A stretch of 17,049 bases of DNA from JBJXFY01 sp046155815. Lineage in GTDB: Bacteria; Verrucomicrobiota; Verrucomicrobiia; Limisphaerales; CAIMTB01. The notes under the pieces are model-generated. The model saw only the letters and a list, made by a program, of their open reading frames with translations, made no database searches and was not told the DNA's origin. Position numbers and translations under genes: made by a program. This document shows, one piece after another, positions 1-8,172 of the stretch (positions within the stretch are counted from its first letter, which is position 1; each line of letters opens with the position of its first letter). The stretch covers positions 1-17,049 of the forward strand of contig JBJXFY010000106.1 of assembly GCA_046155815.1 (NCBI GenBank), given 5' to 3'.

Positions 1-2037
1 GCGGACAGCGACACGAAGCCCGGCAGCGCGCCGCAGGTGGTGCTCAGCGAACGCTTCTGGCGGCGCGAGTTCGGCGGCGACCCGGCCATCGTCGGGCAGA
101 CGCTGCAGATCAACCGGCACGCCTTCACGGTCATCGGCGTGGCGGAAAGCGCGTTCCAAGGCTTGACCGGCGGACTGGCCTTTGACCTGTGGGTGCCGGT
201 GGCGATGCAGCCGCAGGTGGGCTTCGGCTCGCCGCCGGACAAGCGCGGCTGGACTTCCTACCACACCGTTGCGCGCCTGCAGCCCGGCGTGAGCGTCGCG
301 CAGGCGGACGCCGCGGCGGGCGTGGTTGCGAGGCGGCTGCAGGCGGCTTATCCGAACGAACTCGGGGACAGCAGGGAAATGAGCTTCACCGTGCTGCCGC
401 TGTGGAAATGCCCGTGGGGCGCGCAAAGTGTCTTCCTGCCGCTGCTGCGCGCGCTGGCGGTCGCCTCCGGTCTGGTGCTGCTGCTCGTCATCGCCAATCT
501 CGCGAACCTCCAGCTCGCGCGGGCCACGACGCGCAGCCGCGAGATGGCGGTGCGCCTGGCGGTGGGCGCGGGCCGGGGCCGGCTCGTGCGCCAGTTGCTC
601 GGCGAGAACCTGCTGCTCGCCGGCCTGGGCGGCGCGCTCGGCCTGGGCTTCGCAGCGTGGGGCCTGCGGCTCATCTTCATGTTCCTGCCCAGCACGCATC
701 TGCCCATCGCGATCCAGTTGGGCCTGGACCTGCCGCTGGTTGCGGCGACTGCCGGGCTCGCGATGCTGGCGGGAATTCTTTTCGGCCTGGTGCCGGCGTT
801 CCAGTCGGCGGCCACGTCGCTCACCGCCGCGCTCAATGAAGGTTCGCGTGGCAGCGAGGCGCCGGGTGGACGCAGTTGGGTGCGGCGCGGGCTGGTCGTG
901 GCGCAGGTCGCGCTCGCCCTGGTGCTGCTCATTGCGGCGGCGCTGTGCGTGCGGAGCTTTGGCGCGGCCCGGCAACTTCCGCTCGGGTTCGATCCGCGCG
1001 GCGTGGTCGCCGGCGGATTCCACCTGGAAGCCCACGGTTTCGACGGCGCGGGCGCGACGCGCTTCCTCCGGGAGCTGAGGCTGGAACTGCTCACGCAGCC
1101 CGAGGTCGAGAGCGTGGCCTTCAGCGAGACGCTGCCGCTGGGTTTCGAGGGCGGCCCCGGCGGCGACGTCACGGTGCCGGGCGAGACCCTGCGGCCCGGT
1201 GAGAACCGGCAGGCGTATCTGAACAAGGTCAGCCCCGGCTACTTTGCCACGATGCGGACTTCGCTGGTCGCGGGCCGTGAATTCCGCGAGGACGACGACC
1301 CCAAGGCACCCACCCGCATCATTCTCAACGAGACGGCGGCGCAACGGGTCTTTCCCGGCCGCGACCCGCTGGGCCTGAAGGTGAACATGTGGGGCCGCGA
1401 GTGCGAAGTCATTGGCGTCGCGGCCGCAGGCAAGTACCGGACGCTCAGTGAGACGCCGAAGCTGTACGTCTGGGTGGCGCAGGCGCAGTGGGGCGAGACC
1501 GACATGGTGGCCATCATCCGCACCCGGGGTCCGGCCCCGGCGGCGATCGGTCTGCTGACGGCGGCGGTGAAGAAGATTTCCCCCGAGGTGAAGACCTTCA
1601 CCACCGGCACGCTGGAGAACTACATCAGCCCGGCCTTCCTGCTGCCGCGCACCGCGGCGACGTTGCTGACCGCGCTCGGGTTCGTCGCCCTGCTGCTCGC
1701 GCTGCTCGGCATCTACGGCGTGATGAGCTTCCAGGTGAACCGCCGCCGCCGTGAGCTGGGCATCCGGATGGCACTGGGTGCACAGCGCGGCGACGTCATG
1801 AAGCTCGTGCTGCGGCACGGTGCCCGGCTAACGGCCCTGGGCCTGGTGCTCGGGTTGGCAGGCGCATGGGGCGTCACGCGGGTGCTGGGCAGTTTCCTGG
1901 TGAACGTGAGTGCCGGTGACCCGCTCACCTTTGCCGCCACGACCCTGCTGCTCGCCGCCGCCGCCGCCGGGGCGTGCTGGCTGCCGGCCCGCCGCGCGGC
2001 GGCCACCGACCCGATGGTGGCGCTCGGAAGTGAATAA
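1..2037 (+). CDS. ADOP-type MacB/FtsX permease 1 (5' end outside window)
   Basis: Inner-membrane permease of the MacB/FtsX superfamily with a duplicated permease unit and no ATPase domain. The frame is open from base 1, so the gene starts upstream; alignment with the permease at 14433 suggests about 130 residues are missing, including the first membrane segment. Visible, in codons from base 1: end of the first periplasmic MacB_PCD-like domain (to about 140), membrane segments near 144-170, 204-228 and 244-267 (first FtsX unit), a segment at 294-320, second periplasmic domain (about 325-550), and segments near 551-577, 612-634 and 640-664. It ends with the family signature CWLPARRAAATDPMVAL. 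It shares PLW..PWG.Q, PLGFEGG and SPGYF blocks with the last permease, its closest relative here. The substrate is unknown. The GTG at 37 is internal, not a start. Confidence 0.9.
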   Translation, partial: ADSDTKPGSAPQVVLSERFWRREFGGDPAIVGQTLQINRHAFTVIGVAESAFQGLTGGLAFDLWVPVAMQPQVGFGSPPDKRGWTSYHTVARLQPGVSVAQADAAAGVVARRLQAAYPNELGDSREMSFTVLPLWKCPWGAQSVFLPLLRALAVASGLVLLLVIANLANLQLARATTRSREMAVRLAVGAGRGRLVRQLLGENLLLAGLGGALGLGFAAWGLRLIFMFLPSTHLPIAIQLGLDLPLVAATAGLAMLAGILFGLVPAFQSAATSLTAALNEGSRGSEAPGGRSWVRRGLVVAQVALALVLLIAAALCVRSFGAARQLPLGFDPRGVVAGGFHLEAHGFDGAGATRFLRELRLELLTQPEVESVAFSETLPLGFEGGPGGDVTVPGETLRPGENRQAYLNKVSPGYFATMRTSLVAGREFREDDDPKAPTRIILNETAAQRVFPGRDPLGLKVNMWGRECEVIGVAAAGKYRTLSETPKLYVWVAQAQWGETDMVAIIRTRGPAPAAIGLLTAAVKKISPEVKTFTTGTLENYISPAFLLPRTAATLLTALGFVALLLALLGIYGVMSFQVNRRRRELGIRMALGAQRGDVMKLVLRHGARLTALGLVLGLAGAWGVTRVLGSFLVNVSAGDPLTFAATTLLLAAAAAGACWLPARRAAATDPMVALGSE

Positions 2038-2138
2038 AGGAGGAAGGAGGTAGAATGAAGAGATTGCCCAACTTAGCCTGCCACTCACCTCCGGTTCCTT
2101 TATGCCTTCTGCCTTCCTCCTTCCGCCTTCTTTATTGA
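2037..2138 (+). promoter_or_regulatory. Purine/pyrimidine inverted repeat with possible leader ORF before permease 2
   Basis: The gap between permeases 1 and 2 has a purine tract at 2037-2047 (AAGGAGGAAGG) whose exact reverse complement lies at 2112-2122, giving an 11-bp stem; short AGAA/TTCT matches at 2052-2055 and 2107-2110 extend it. Inside is a Shine-Dalgarno-like AAGGAGG (2044-2050), then an ATG at 2055 opening a 27-codon frame that stops at TGA 2136-2138. That stop overlaps the probable TTG start of permease 2 (2135-2137). Folding would hide the ribosome site, so a leader-coupled start is possible. A dispersed intergenic repeat with chance coding potential is equally possible; I associate similar tracts with Verrucomicrobiota genomes. 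Confidence 0.3.
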
Positions 2139-4570
2139 CCGACCTTCGCCTCGCCTTCCGCCAATTGCTGAAGAACCCCGGCTTCACCGCCGTGGCCGTG
2201 CTCACGCTCGCCGTCGGCATCGGGGCGAACGTCGTTGTGTTCAGCGTGGCGAAGGCGGTGTTGTTCAGGCCGCTGGGCTTTGCCGAGGCGGACCGGTTAA
2301 TGTGGCTTCAGATGGCCAGCACACAGACGGGCACGGTCAATGACGTTATGTCGTGGCGGGAGATGGAAGACATACGGGAGAACACGCAGAGCTTTGAGGC
2401 GATTGCGACGTTTGGTTCACCTGGAGTGATCTGGGAACGGGGAGATCGCGCCGAGCTGGTGTCCTCGTTACGGGTGACGCCGAACCTCGGCGAAGTCCTG
2501 CGCGTGCGTCCAGCGCTGGGACGGATGTTGCTGCCCGCCGACACCGTTGAGGCTGCCGGGCCGGTGGCGATGATTAGCCATGAACTCTGGCAAGCGGAGT
2601 TTGGTGGCACGCCGGACGTGCTCGGGCAGACTGTTCGGCTCGAAGAAAAGTCCCACACCATCGTCGGTGTGCTGCCGCCGGGACTGGAGTTCCCGATGGA
2701 ACGAGCACCCTCATTGGGCACCGGTGCCCTTTTGAGCGTCGGTGTTAAATCCTTTTGGCTGCCGATGTCCGTACCGGGTATTGAAGACGGGACTTCCCGT
2801 GGCGCGCGGATGTTTCTGCCCGTCGCCCGTTTGAAGCCGGGCGTGACCGAGGCCGCCGCCCGAGCCGAGTTGTCGGCGTTGGGCCGGCGACTGGCTGCGG
2901 ACCATCCCGAGACGAACCGGCACTGGACCTTCGTGCTGGCAAGTTTCCGCGACCAGATACTGGGACGGACCCGGCAGGGCATTCCGCTCTTGGCGGTGGC
3001 GGTGGCGGCGGTCCTGCTGATCTGCTGCGTGAACCTCGCCAATCTGCTCCTCGCGCGCGGTGTGTCCCGTCAGCGCGAACTGGCCGTGCGGCTCGCGCTC
3101 GGGGCCGGACGCAGCCGGATCGTGCGGGCACTGATGGTGGAGAGCTTGCTCCTGTCCGCGCTGGGTGGCGGGCTGGGAATACTGCTCGCGCAGGGTTCGC
3201 TGCACGGAGTCCGCCAACTGGCCTCCGCGAGCATTCCTTTCGTCCGCGAGGCGTCGGTGGACGCGACCGCATCGGTTTTCACCTTGTGCCTCTCGCTGCT
3301 AACGGCCGGAGTGTTTGGTCTATTGCCCGCGTTATGGCAGTCACGGGTCGAGGCGGCGGAGTCGCTGCGAGGTGGCGCGAGGATGACGGGCGGCCCGCAG
3401 ATTCGGGCGTGGCAACGCGGGCTGCTCGTGGCGCAGATCGCCGTCGTGCTGGTCCTGCTCGCGTCGGCCGGGCTGCTGTTGGAGAGCTTCCGTCGCCTGC
3501 TGGGCCAGGATCTGGGCTACCAGCCGCGTTCGGTAGTGGCCCTAGACCTGACCACGCTGAACTTGCCAACCAACGACGAGGGTTCCCGCTTTTACCGGGA
3601 GATCCACGCGAAGCTGGCCGCGCTGCCGGGCGTAGAGGCTGTGGGAACCATCCAGTCCACTCCGCTCACGGGCAAATGGACGTTCCACCAGCAAGCCGAG
3701 GTGTTTGGCCGGCCTCTCCCCGCGGTGGATCGGCCTTCGCTCGCCGCCACCTTCGTGGCGTTTGATTTCTTTCAGGCAATGGGAATTCCTCTGCTCACAG
3801 GGCGGTTCTTCGACCGGACGGAACAGCGCGATGACGACATGCCTCCGTTCGTGATCCTGAATGAGGCGGCGGTCGCGACGTTGTTTCCCGGTGAATCGGC
3901 GCTGGGCAAGCGTGTCGCCTTCGACAACCGGCCGGAGCGTTTCTACGAGGTGGTCGGCGTGGTGAAGGACACGCGGGACGTGCGGCTGGAGCAGCGGGCG
4001 GAACCGCGGTTCTACCTGAACTTCACCTTCGGCGGCGCGCAGTTCGCAGTGCGGAGCGCGGTGCCGTCGCGGGCGCTGATTCCGCTGCTGCGCGACACGC
4101 TGCAACAGTTTGGCTCACGGGTGATCATCCATGACATCCAGCCGATGGCCGAAATCGTTTCCGGCACGGTCGCCGAGCGGCGCTTCCTCATGACGATGCT
4201 CGCCGCCTATGCGGGCGTGGCGTTGGGCATCGCGGTGGTCGGCATCTTCGGCGTCGTGGCGTATCAGGTCGCGCAGCGGACCAATGAATTCGGCATCCGG
4301 CTCGCGCTGGGCTCCAGTCCCACCGGCCTGATGCGGCTTGTGCTTTTGCAGGCGCTCCGCTTGGTGGCGGCGGGAGTGCTGATCGGAATCCTGGTTTCCT
4401 TGGGAACCAGCCGGCTGCTGGCCAGCCAGCTCTTTGAGGTTTCACCGCACGATCCGCGGTTGCTGGGCGGCGTCAGCCTGCTGGTGCTGGGCGTGGCATT
4501 GGCCGCCACCGCCCTGCCCGCCCGCCGCGCGGCACGGGTGGACCCGATGGCGGCGTTGCGGAATGAATGA
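2135..4570 (+). CDS. ADOP-type MacB/FtsX permease 2
   Basis: Duplicated orphan permease, 811 residues from the TTG at 2135. That start gives MTDLRLAFRQLLKNPGF, matching the N termini of the permeases at 8173, 10668 and 14433. An in-frame ATG at 2102 would add 11 residues (MPSAFLLPPSL) encoded by the upstream repeat, and gene finders may prefer it. Order of parts: membrane segment 17-40, periplasmic MacB_PCD-like domain (about 45-275), segments near 283-308, 336-358 and 378-402 with VRLALGAGRSRIVRALM between the first two, segment 427-452, second periplasmic domain (about 455-680), and segments near 686-712, 738-760 and 778-796. The C terminus ALPARRAARVDPMAAL is the family signature, with Ala-Leu where the relatives have Cys-Trp-Leu. 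No Walker motifs, so energy must come from elsewhere if it transports. Substrate unknown. The first 500 bases look lower in GC than the rest. Confidence 0.92.
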   Translation: MTDLRLAFRQLLKNPGFTAVAVLTLAVGIGANVVVFSVAKAVLFRPLGFAEADRLMWLQMASTQTGTVNDVMSWREMEDIRENTQSFEAIATFGSPGVIWERGDRAELVSSLRVTPNLGEVLRVRPALGRMLLPADTVEAAGPVAMISHELWQAEFGGTPDVLGQTVRLEEKSHTIVGVLPPGLEFPMERAPSLGTGALLSVGVKSFWLPMSVPGIEDGTSRGARMFLPVARLKPGVTEAAARAELSALGRRLAADHPETNRHWTFVLASFRDQILGRTRQGIPLLAVAVAAVLLICCVNLANLLLARGVSRQRELAVRLALGAGRSRIVRALMVESLLLSALGGGLGILLAQGSLHGVRQLASASIPFVREASVDATASVFTLCLSLLTAGVFGLLPALWQSRVEAAESLRGGARMTGGPQIRAWQRGLLVAQIAVVLVLLASAGLLLESFRRLLGQDLGYQPRSVVALDLTTLNLPTNDEGSRFYREIHAKLAALPGVEAVGTIQSTPLTGKWTFHQQAEVFGRPLPAVDRPSLAATFVAFDFFQAMGIPLLTGRFFDRTEQRDDDMPPFVILNEAAVATLFPGESALGKRVAFDNRPERFYEVVGVVKDTRDVRLEQRAEPRFYLNFTFGGAQFAVRSAVPSRALIPLLRDTLQQFGSRVIIHDIQPMAEIVSGTVAERRFLMTMLAAYAGVALGIAVVGIFGVVAYQVAQRTNEFGIRLALGSSPTGLMRLVLLQALRLVAAGVLIGILVSLGTSRLLASQLFEVSPHDPRLLGGVSLLVLGVALAATALPARRAARVDPMAALRNE

Positions 4571-4631
4571 ACGGCCCGGGCCGCCCCCCGCAGCCATGTA
4601 ACGTCCCTTCGCGTGTCGAGTAGGGCTCCGG
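4571..4631 (+). other. Short gap with 12-bp GC palindrome
   Basis: The 61 bases between permease 2 and the secreted protein gene contain a perfect palindrome, CGGCCCGGGCCG (4572-4583), one base after the permease stop. It has no loop and no T-run follows, so it does not look like a standard Rho-independent terminator. I see no convincing promoter or ribosome binding site before the ATG at 4632. Confidence 0.3.
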
Positions 4632-7600
4632 ATGATACTGCCACCGCCCTCCACGAAGCCCGACCCGTCCGGCCGGAGCATCTTTCCCGTCGTCGCCCTT
4701 TTGTTGGCGGGCCTGCTGGGAATCAGCCCGAGCGGGCCCGGGCATGCCCAGGCGCAGCAGCCGTTTGGCATCACCGACGTCCAGGTGGAGGCGGCCGGGC
4801 GTGTGGTGGTGCAGGCGCCGGCGCAGCCGGGGCACTATGGAATCCTCTATCGTGGCGGCGTGGTGGACGACATCCGTAGGCCCGTTGCGCTGGAGCCAGC
4901 CCCCTTGGCGGGCGGGCCGCCCATCCTGGAGCTGGCCGATCTGCCGCGGCCCCCGAGGAGCGGCGCTGGCTTCTACCGGCTGGAGCAGGTGCCCGTCGGC
5001 GCGCCGAAGGACGTGGACGGGGACGGGTTGGACGACGTGTACGAACTTCAGTGGCGGCCCTGGGTGGACCCGCTGAACCCCGAGGATCCGCACCTCGATC
5101 CGGACGAGGACCACCGCTCGACCCGCGACGAGCTGCGTACCGGGGACAATCCGTTCCATTTCACGGTCCACCCCGGCCCGCTCGTCGAGTACCCGATGCC
5201 GACGGTGAACACGCCCTTCGATCCCGCGCCGACGAACGTGGCGCAGTCGCTCGTGCAGCAGGTGCTGGTGTACGCCGCGGACCACGACGGCAACGCCATC
5301 CCGGTGAAGACGATCGCCATCCGCAACAATACGTTGTTCACAATCTTTCCCGTCATGCGCGACGGCAACGAGGCCGAGACCGGAGGTGACAACAGCGTGG
5401 GTCTCTACGATCCCTATGACCCGATCAAACTCGAGTACCGGGGCTACATCGGCTACCAGGGCGGCGATGGCCGGTACTACTTCGGGCTGCGCTCGGGCGA
5501 GGAGATCACCGTGCGGGTGCCGCTGGTCTTCTGGAACGGCGCGCGCATGGGAATCCTCACGGACGGCCGCTATCTGACGCCGGCCCGCGGCGAGCCCAAC
5601 CCGCTCTACTATGATCCCAACGCGCAGCGGGTCGTCGCCGCGGCGGAACGGCCGGTCTCCGCGGGCGGCGGCCCGGGCGACCCGCAGACGGACGGCGTGG
5701 TGATGTGGTACCGCGCCGGGCTGCTGGCCCCGGCGCTGGATTCGCCGGACCAGCTGCTCGAGTGGACGATCCGCGACGGGCCCTACCTGGGCAACCCGCA
5801 GATCACCCAGCGCACCGGCGGCCTGATTCCGGACAGCGAGAAGGTCACGCTCATCAACTACGACGTGTCCTACGTGGACAACATGTTCCTGCCCGTGGCG
5901 ATGGAGGCGCTGGACGTGCCCGTACCCGCGCCGCCGGTGCCGTTCACCCAGAACCGTGGCCCCTACGGCTGGATCGGCGCCACGAACACCACCCAGAACC
6001 TCCAGGGAAAGATCCGCGCCTTCACCGCCCCGGGCGGCGCGATGCTGGGCACGTACTTCGGCACGAATGGCTGGCCCTCCTACAACATCCCGCCCGACCC
6101 ACAGGGCGAGCTGAAAATCCCCGCCGCGCAGAACATCTTCGCGCAAAGCCCGCTCGCCGGCGCGAACTCCAGCTATGACGTGCTGAACAACCATTTCATG
6201 CTCTCGAGCGGCGGCACCGGGCCGATCAAGCTGAGCATCGGCGGCGAAGGCACCGCCGCGTCGGGCAACGTCCTCACCCTCACGCCCAACGTGGACGTGG
6301 CCCTGGTGCAGGCGCTCACCCCCGGCTTCGCCGTGATCGGCTATCCGCCGGCGGGCAAGCAGGCCCCGCTCCCGCCCGGCACGAAGATCACGAGGATCCT
6401 CCACGTCGGCACCGGCCCCGGCGATCCCAGCCGCGTGGAGCTGGACCAGTCGCTCATCGCCTCGCAGGAGGGCTGCACCTTCGACTTCTTCCGCCCGGTG
6501 GACGACTACGCCTCCACGGCCATGATCCGGCTCTGGTTCTCATGGGCGAACCACTATCTCAAGCTCACGGAGAACACGCCCTCACAGTCCGTCGTCGGCT
6601 CCGTCGTCACCAACGCGGCCACGCTGCGCTTCGGCGCGCCGGTGAGCGGCCTCGTGCCCGGCATGCAGGTGACCGGCCCGGGCCTGGACAACGCCGACCC
6701 GGCGCAGGAGAAGGGCGGGGTCGTCATCCTCTCGATCGCCAGTGACCGGCGCTCCGTCGTGTTCAGCCAGTTGGCGCGGGAGAATCATTCCCTCGCGGAG
6801 GGCCGCAGTTACTCGTTCGTGAAGCCGCAGCCGCTGCCCGCCACGCCGGGCAATCTCTACACCTTCGACTTTACCCATGACCCGGTGGAGCCACAGCGCC
6901 TGCCCGACGAGTTCGCCCAGAAGGTGTACCTCATCATGGCCTCGATGGCGCAGATCCCGAAGAACCCCGATCCCGCCGCGAAGGCCCCGCACGTGCTGGA
7001 CCTGATGAACAACGTGGTCGGCGGCAACATGGGCTTCATCTTCGACACGAACGAGCGGCGCTTCGCCACCGACGGCCTCGGCATCTCCGCCACCATCCGC
7101 GACATGATCAAGTCCGTGCTCCGCGGCGTGACGGACTTCACCCGCTTTTCCGAGTTCGACACCGAGGGCGCCCAGGCCTGGTATCCCGACCCCGCCGTGC
7201 CGCGCGGCGGCCTGACCTTCAATGCCTACAACCTCGATCCCTTCGTCTGGTTCGTGCACGTGAAGCTCGGCTTCTCCGGCTACGGCTTCTCGCTCGACGA
7301 CGACACCGCCGACGTCGGGGCGGGCGAGGCGACGCAGCTGATGGTCACGGTCGGCGGCCTGGATGGCCTGCCGAACACGAACCAATGGACCATCCAGGCC
7401 GTATACGGTCCGGTGAGCGGAGAGGGCGACTGGGACCCGGCGCAGACCGTGAGCTTCTACGAGGGCATCACGGACGCCACGCAAGCGAGCCCCATCGTGA
7501 TCTCGTCCCTCAAGCACGGCCTCCAGGGCGGCGAGCGGATCACGTTGGACCAGGTCAAGGGCAACACGGCGGCCAACGGCACATGGACCGTAGCGAACGT

Positions 7601-7922
7601 CACTACGGATACCTTCGAGCTGGCCGGCTCGACCGGCAGCGGCGTGTACACGACCGGCGGCCGTTGGACGCGCGGCCCGCTACCATACATCTCGGGCGTG
7701 GGCTCCCTGGACGTGTACTGGAAGCTCAAGGGCGACGACCGCCAGGCCGGCTTCAACGGCGCGCTGTTGGCTGGGCCGGGCGTGCCAAAGAAGGGCGCGG
7801 TCCGCATCCGGCAGCTCGGCGACGACCAATTGGCCATCCTCGCCCTGAACGTGCCCCTGACGAACGCCGACGGAACCCCTCTGCCCAAGGGCCGGTATCG
7901 CTGGACGTTCTCGGGAAACTAG
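4632..7922 (+). CDS. Large secreted protein of unknown function with Ca-binding loop and beta-rich repeats
   Basis: A 1096-residue protein, exported by its look: hydrophobic core at about 17-32 and a cleavage-like site after HAQA (residue 41). No lipobox, later membrane span or C-terminal sorting tail is visible. Residues 127-138 (DVDGDGLDDVYE) form an EF-hand/thrombospondin-type-3-like calcium loop, followed by acidic DPLNPEDPHLDPDED. Residues about 205-430 look like one unrecognised extracellular domain with IRNNTLFTIFPVMRDGN (230-246), VPLVFWNGARMGILTDG (296-312), VMWYRA (357-362) and NYDVSYVDNMFLPVA (409-423). I considered a thaumatin/GH64-like beta-glucanase fold but cannot support it. 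Two Gly-rich beta elements (about 544-610 and 653-714) have the form 'PGM.V.G.G....I..I....V..S'. Residues about 945-1013 match a widespread bacterial/phage module ('HGL..GE.ITL..V.GNTAANGTWTV'). Enzymatic activity is not established. It separates permeases 2 and 3 and runs the same way. Confidence 0.85.
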   Translation: MILPPPSTKPDPSGRSIFPVVALLLAGLLGISPSGPGHAQAQQPFGITDVQVEAAGRVVVQAPAQPGHYGILYRGGVVDDIRRPVALEPAPLAGGPPILELADLPRPPRSGAGFYRLEQVPVGAPKDVDGDGLDDVYELQWRPWVDPLNPEDPHLDPDEDHRSTRDELRTGDNPFHFTVHPGPLVEYPMPTVNTPFDPAPTNVAQSLVQQVLVYAADHDGNAIPVKTIAIRNNTLFTIFPVMRDGNEAETGGDNSVGLYDPYDPIKLEYRGYIGYQGGDGRYYFGLRSGEEITVRVPLVFWNGARMGILTDGRYLTPARGEPNPLYYDPNAQRVVAAAERPVSAGGGPGDPQTDGVVMWYRAGLLAPALDSPDQLLEWTIRDGPYLGNPQITQRTGGLIPDSEKVTLINYDVSYVDNMFLPVAMEALDVPVPAPPVPFTQNRGPYGWIGATNTTQNLQGKIRAFTAPGGAMLGTYFGTNGWPSYNIPPDPQGELKIPAAQNIFAQSPLAGANSSYDVLNNHFMLSSGGTGPIKLSIGGEGTAASGNVLTLTPNVDVALVQALTPGFAVIGYPPAGKQAPLPPGTKITRILHVGTGPGDPSRVELDQSLIASQEGCTFDFFRPVDDYASTAMIRLWFSWANHYLKLTENTPSQSVVGSVVTNAATLRFGAPVSGLVPGMQVTGPGLDNADPAQEKGGVVILSIASDRRSVVFSQLARENHSLAEGRSYSFVKPQPLPATPGNLYTFDFTHDPVEPQRLPDEFAQKVYLIMASMAQIPKNPDPAAKAPHVLDLMNNVVGGNMGFIFDTNERRFATDGLGISATIRDMIKSVLRGVTDFTRFSEFDTEGAQAWYPDPAVPRGGLTFNAYNLDPFVWFVHVKLGFSGYGFSLDDDTADVGAGEATQLMVTVGGLDGLPNTNQWTIQAVYGPVSGEGDWDPAQTVSFYEGITDATQASPIVISSLKHGLQGGERITLDQVKGNTAANGTWTVANVTTDTFELAGSTGSGVYTTGGRWTRGPLPYISGVGSLDVYWKLKGDDRQAGFNGALLAGPGVPKKGAVRIRQLGDDQLAILALNVPLTNADGTPLPKGRYRWTFSGN

Positions 7923-8172
7923 GCCGGCAATGGCTCCAGACGGGCCCCGCCGGCCGCACCGTGCGGGGCCATGGTGTTCACCGGTCCCGCCTCCGGGACG
8001 CCGATTCCCAATGTCGGCAGCCCGGTCAACCGCTCCGCTCGAGACACCGGGGAAAACAGCAGATTCTGCCCGGCGCGGCGGCGGAACGGCCATGGCACGC
8101 CCGCTGCAACCACTGCAGCAGCATGGCCGGGCCCTTGCGGAACCTTGAGGGCCGGCCAAGAACCCCGTTTTC
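7923..8172. other. 250-base gene-free gap with two GC hairpins
   Basis: No ORF with family resemblance is found on either strand; long minus-strand frames here continue as shadows into neighbouring genes. Two inverted repeats are visible: GGCCCCGC (7943-7950) with GCGGGGCC (7963-7970), and GTCCCG (7984-7989) with CGGGAC (7994-7999) around a four-base loop. No clear -35/-10 pair and no strong Shine-Dalgarno before the ATG at 8173. This is the longest gap in the block and the likeliest place for a new transcript to start. Confidence 0.5.
7943..7999 (+). terminator. Possible GC-rich hairpin pair after the secreted protein gene
   Basis: An 8-bp perfect stem (7943-7950 with 7963-7970, 12-base loop) lies about 20 bases after the TAG of the large secreted protein. 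A 6-bp stem with a four-base loop follows at 7984-7999. Neither has a T-run, so Rho-independent termination is doubtful; a processing or Rho-assisted role is possible. In high-GC DNA such stems also arise by chance. Confidence 0.25.

Noticed and set aside
4473..6404. Minus-strand open frame of 643 codons
   Set aside because: It lies opposite the large secreted protein and runs across the gene boundary into permease 2. Its translation is Arg/His/Gly/Val-rich low-complexity sequence typical of an antisense frame in high-GC DNA, with no domain I recognise.
4632..7922. Large secreted protein as a GH64/thaumatin-like glucanase
   Set aside because: The 'NNT...IFP' and 'VSYVDNMFLPVA' motifs suggested it, but I could not identify catalytic residues or the full fold order, so it is left as unknown.
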